The translations under genes and the position numbers were made by a program. Positions 62,384-64,000 of a stretch of DNA of 64,000 nucleotides are shown here, one piece after another. The notes beneath the pieces are model-generated. The model was not told where the DNA came from. It searched no databases and was given only the letters and a program-made list of their open reading frames with translations. Numbering within the stretch: the stretch's first letter is position 1; the number at the start of each line of letters is the position of its first letter. The stretch is from Agromyces mediolanus (GTDB taxonomy: Bacteria > Actinomycetota > Actinomycetes > Actinomycetales > Microbacteriaceae), in the NCBI RefSeq assembly GCF_023715325.1, contig NZ_JAMBNX010000001.1, positions 744,001 through 808,000 on the forward strand, in the 5' to 3' direction.

Positions 62384-63358
62384 CTAGCGACGGCGCGGAA
62401 CCGTGCCGCGCTCGGGCTGCGGGCTCGCCGTCCTGCGCCGCTGCCGGCGCGCGGACACGGACGGCGCGAAGCCGATGACGAGGCCGAGGGCGATCGCGGC
62501 CATCCCGAGCCAGGCGCCGAGCGAGGGGAGCGCAGCGCCCAGTGACGCCGCGACGAGCGCCGCCGTCGGGGCGGCCGTGCCGGCGCACAAACCTGCGGCG
62601 TCGGCGCCCATCCGGCCGACCCCGGTGAACCAGAGCACGAACGCGAGCGCGGTGGCGATCGCCCCGAGATAGACGACCGCGCCGAGCGCGGCCGGCGACA
62701 CGAGCACCGCGGGGTCCGGCCGTTCGGCCACCACGGAGAGCGCTCCGAAGACGAGCGCAGCGACGGCGCACGTCGCCGCGGAGTAGCTCCAGGCGCCCAT
62801 GCGCGGGAGCGCCCGGGCCCCGAACAGGGTGAGGCCCGCCTCGCAGGCGATGAGCGCGAGTCCCATCAGCACGCCGAGCGGGTCGGCTCGGCCCCAACCG
62901 GTCACAGCGATCGCCCCGGCGCTCACGATGACCGCGCCGACGACGAGCCGCGGAGCGGGGCGGCGCGCGGCGGTGAGCGGGGCGGCGAGGGCCAGCACGA
63001 GCGGGATGCAGCCGACGGCGGCGCCGAGGAACGCCGGCTCGGCGTGGGCGGTGCCCACGATCGTCGCGAGATTGAAGCCGATGAGCCCGGTCGCGGCGCC
63101 GCCGAGCACCCAGCCGAGATCGCGAAGCCGTGGCAGCACGAGCGGCACGCCGAAGAGCCGCGCGAACACGACGATCGCGACCACCGCGACGGCATAGCGC
63201 GCGGACTGCAGGGCGAACACCGGCAGCGCGCGGGTCGCGTCGATGACGGCGACGCTGCTGCCGAGGAGCGCCATGGCGGAGAGTCCGGGCCAGAGCGCCC
63301 GCCAGCCGCGGGCTGAACTGCGGGCGGGAGCAGGGGGAGTCGGAGACGTCGTGGTCAT
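62384..63358 (-). CDS. EamA-family (DMT) transporter
   Basis: The 324-residue protein has ten hydrophobic segments in two EamA repeats and a basic tail (SARRQRRRTASP). Such proteins export amino acids or metabolites. ATG 63358 is divergent from the MocR gene, and the longer open frame to 63880 runs across that gene and is rejected. Confidence 0.9.
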   Translation of the reverse strand: MTTTSPTPPAPARSSARGWRALWPGLSAMALLGSSVAVIDATRALPVFALQSARYAVAVVAIVVFARLFGVPLVLPRLRDLGWVLGGAATGLIGFNLATIVGTAHAEPAFLGAAVGCIPLVLALAAPLTAARRPAPRLVVGAVIVSAGAIAVTGWGRADPLGVLMGLALIACEAGLTLFGARALPRMGAWSYSAATCAVAALVFGALSVVAERPDPAVLVSPAALGAVVYLGAIATALAFVLWFTGVGRMGADAAGLCAGTAAPTAALVAASLGAALPSLGAWLGMAAIALGLVIGFAPSVSARRQRRRTASPQPERGTVPRRR

Positions 63359-63385
63359 GCGAGCGAGCCTGCCCGGTCGAGTGGA

Positions 63386-63418
63386 CCATCGACAGGGGCG
63401 ATCATCGATGGATAGATT
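63386..63418 (+). promoter_or_regulatory. Promoter and inverted-repeat operator of the MocR gene
   Basis: CCATCGA (63386-63392) and TCGATGG (63405-63411) form an inverted repeat with a 12-bp spacer. TCGACA (63389-63394) and TAGATT (63413-63418), 18 bp apart, fit -35 and -10 boxes. The -10 ends 6 nt before the ATG, so the mRNA would be leaderless. The site can also control the divergent EamA gene. Confidence 0.6.
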
Positions 63419-63424
63419 GAGCCA

Positions 63425-64000
63425 ATGCCGGGCGACGGATTCCTCCTGCTGGACTCGACGACGGTGGCGCGCGGGCGCCGCGCAGACTGGCTCGCCGGTG
63501 AGCTGCGCGCCGCGATCGCGCGCGGCGCACTGCCGACGGGCGCCAGATTGCCGGCGAGCCGCGTGCTCGCCGACGAGCTCGGCTTCGCCAGGAACACCGT
63601 CGCCGAGGCGTACCGGCGACTCGCGGAGGAGGCGCTCGTGGTGCCGCGGGTCGGAGTCGGCACCGTGGTCGCCGCCGCGAGCACGCTCAGCGAGCGGGCC
63701 GCGGACCCGCGCGCTACCGGGGGAGCGCGGCCGGCGAGATCTCCCCGAGCCGCCGAATCGGAGCCGATCGACCTCGCCGCGGGGCTGCCCGAGCTCTCGG
63801 CGTTCCCCCGGGCGGCGTGGCTGCGCGCGGAGCACGAGGTGCTCGCCGAGGCATCCCGCCGGACTCTCGGCTATCAGCACCCGGCCGGGGCTCCGGCGCT
63901 CCGCGAGGCGCTCGCCGCCTGGCTCGCCCGTTCTCGGGGCGTCGTCGCCGACCCGGACGGCATCGTCGTCACCTCCGGCGTCACCGGGGCGCTCGCGCTG
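63425..64000 (+). CDS. MocR/PdxR-family regulator, truncated by the window edge
   Basis: The 192 visible residues comprise a GntR-type winged helix (LPTGARLPASRVLADELGFARNTVAEAYRRL, key parts RLPASRVLADELG and RNTVAEAYRRL), a linker, and the start of an aminotransferase-fold domain (IDLAAGLPELSAFPRAAW, GYQHPAGAPALREALAAWLA, IVVTSGVTGALAL). The frame is open at the right edge. The neighbouring EamA transporter is the likely target. A PLP-dependent effector is expected. Confidence 0.92.
   Translation, partial: MPGDGFLLLDSTTVARGRRADWLAGELRAAIARGALPTGARLPASRVLADELGFARNTVAEAYRRLAEEALVVPRVGVGTVVAAASTLSERAADPRATGGARPARSPRAAESEPIDLAAGLPELSAFPRAAWLRAEHEVLAEASRRTLGYQHPAGAPALREALAAWLARSRGVVADPDGIVVTSGVTGALAL

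Overview
The window is chromosomal DNA of a high-GC actinobacterium (GC well above 70% by eye, nearly all codons ending in G or C). It is most likely a member of the Microbacteriaceae. That placement is an inference from style: DUF6458 and DUF2277 proteins, probable leaderless genes with a TANNNT box 6-8 nt before the start codon, and a heavily repeated nonamer GAGGCATCC/GGATGCCTC.

Layout. (1) 1-11.9 kb is an L-fucose utilisation region. It holds the tail of a probable fucosidase, a sugar ABC importer (lipoprotein and two permeases), a ROK sugar kinase and a GH29 alpha-L-fucosidase. Two divergent operons follow and encode a complete non-phosphorylative route: mutarotase FucU, aldo/keto reductase dehydrogenase, lactonase, fuconate dehydratase, SDR dehydrogenase and an FAH-type hydrolase. 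A FadR-type GntR regulator is encoded with them, and copies of a candidate operator, ACATCGGATGT, lie at both control regions. (2) 12-28.5 kb is mostly core: a membrane protein, CutC, three membrane proteins, serA, a TetR/MFS pair, DUF6458, leuB, ilvE, GNAT, an FAH protein, a class V aminotransferase with a divergent LysR gene, and gltX. It includes a 158-bp tandem repeat and the first two copies of a perfect palindrome. (3) 28.64-33.55 kb is a small integrated element at tRNA-Gln(CUG), bounded by a 19-bp duplication of the tRNA 3' end. It carries three lower-GC unknown genes with a weak resemblance to abortive-infection proteins, a chimeric and probably inactive tyrosine recombinase, a frameshifted luciferase-like monooxygenase, a MarR regulator and a mono-cluster ferredoxin.

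(4) 33.7-40.7 kb is a cell-surface region: a UDP-sugar dehydrogenase, a glycosyltransferase 2 and a 52-residue membrane protein, coupled by overlaps; a glycine-rich sortase-type surface protein; and a membrane-spanning ECF sigma factor fused to a zinc-finger domain. A 32-nt two-part motif is shared by the surface-protein and sigma-factor upstream regions and suggests one autoregulated regulon. (5) 40.8-46.3 kb has a drug-type MFS exporter, a VOC protein, DUF2277, a sodium/solute symporter with a 42-residue partner, and an alpha/beta hydrolase. (6) 46.5-62.4 kb is catabolic: PhnDCE-type ABC importer, tyrosine phosphatase and TetR; then a GntR regulator and an operon for acid-sugar breakdown of the tetronate type (MBL hydrolase, uronate-dehydrogenase-like SDR, 2-hydroxyacid dehydrogenase, OtnI-like isomerase, racemase-like protein, OtnK-like kinase, OtnC-like aldolase, a binding-protein fold without signal peptide). 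A nucleoside hydrolase, an MHS transporter, a second GntR and a BtpA/SgcQ protein follow. (7) The right edge has an EamA transporter and a divergent, truncated MocR regulator.

All calls come from reading the sequence and translations; no database search was run.
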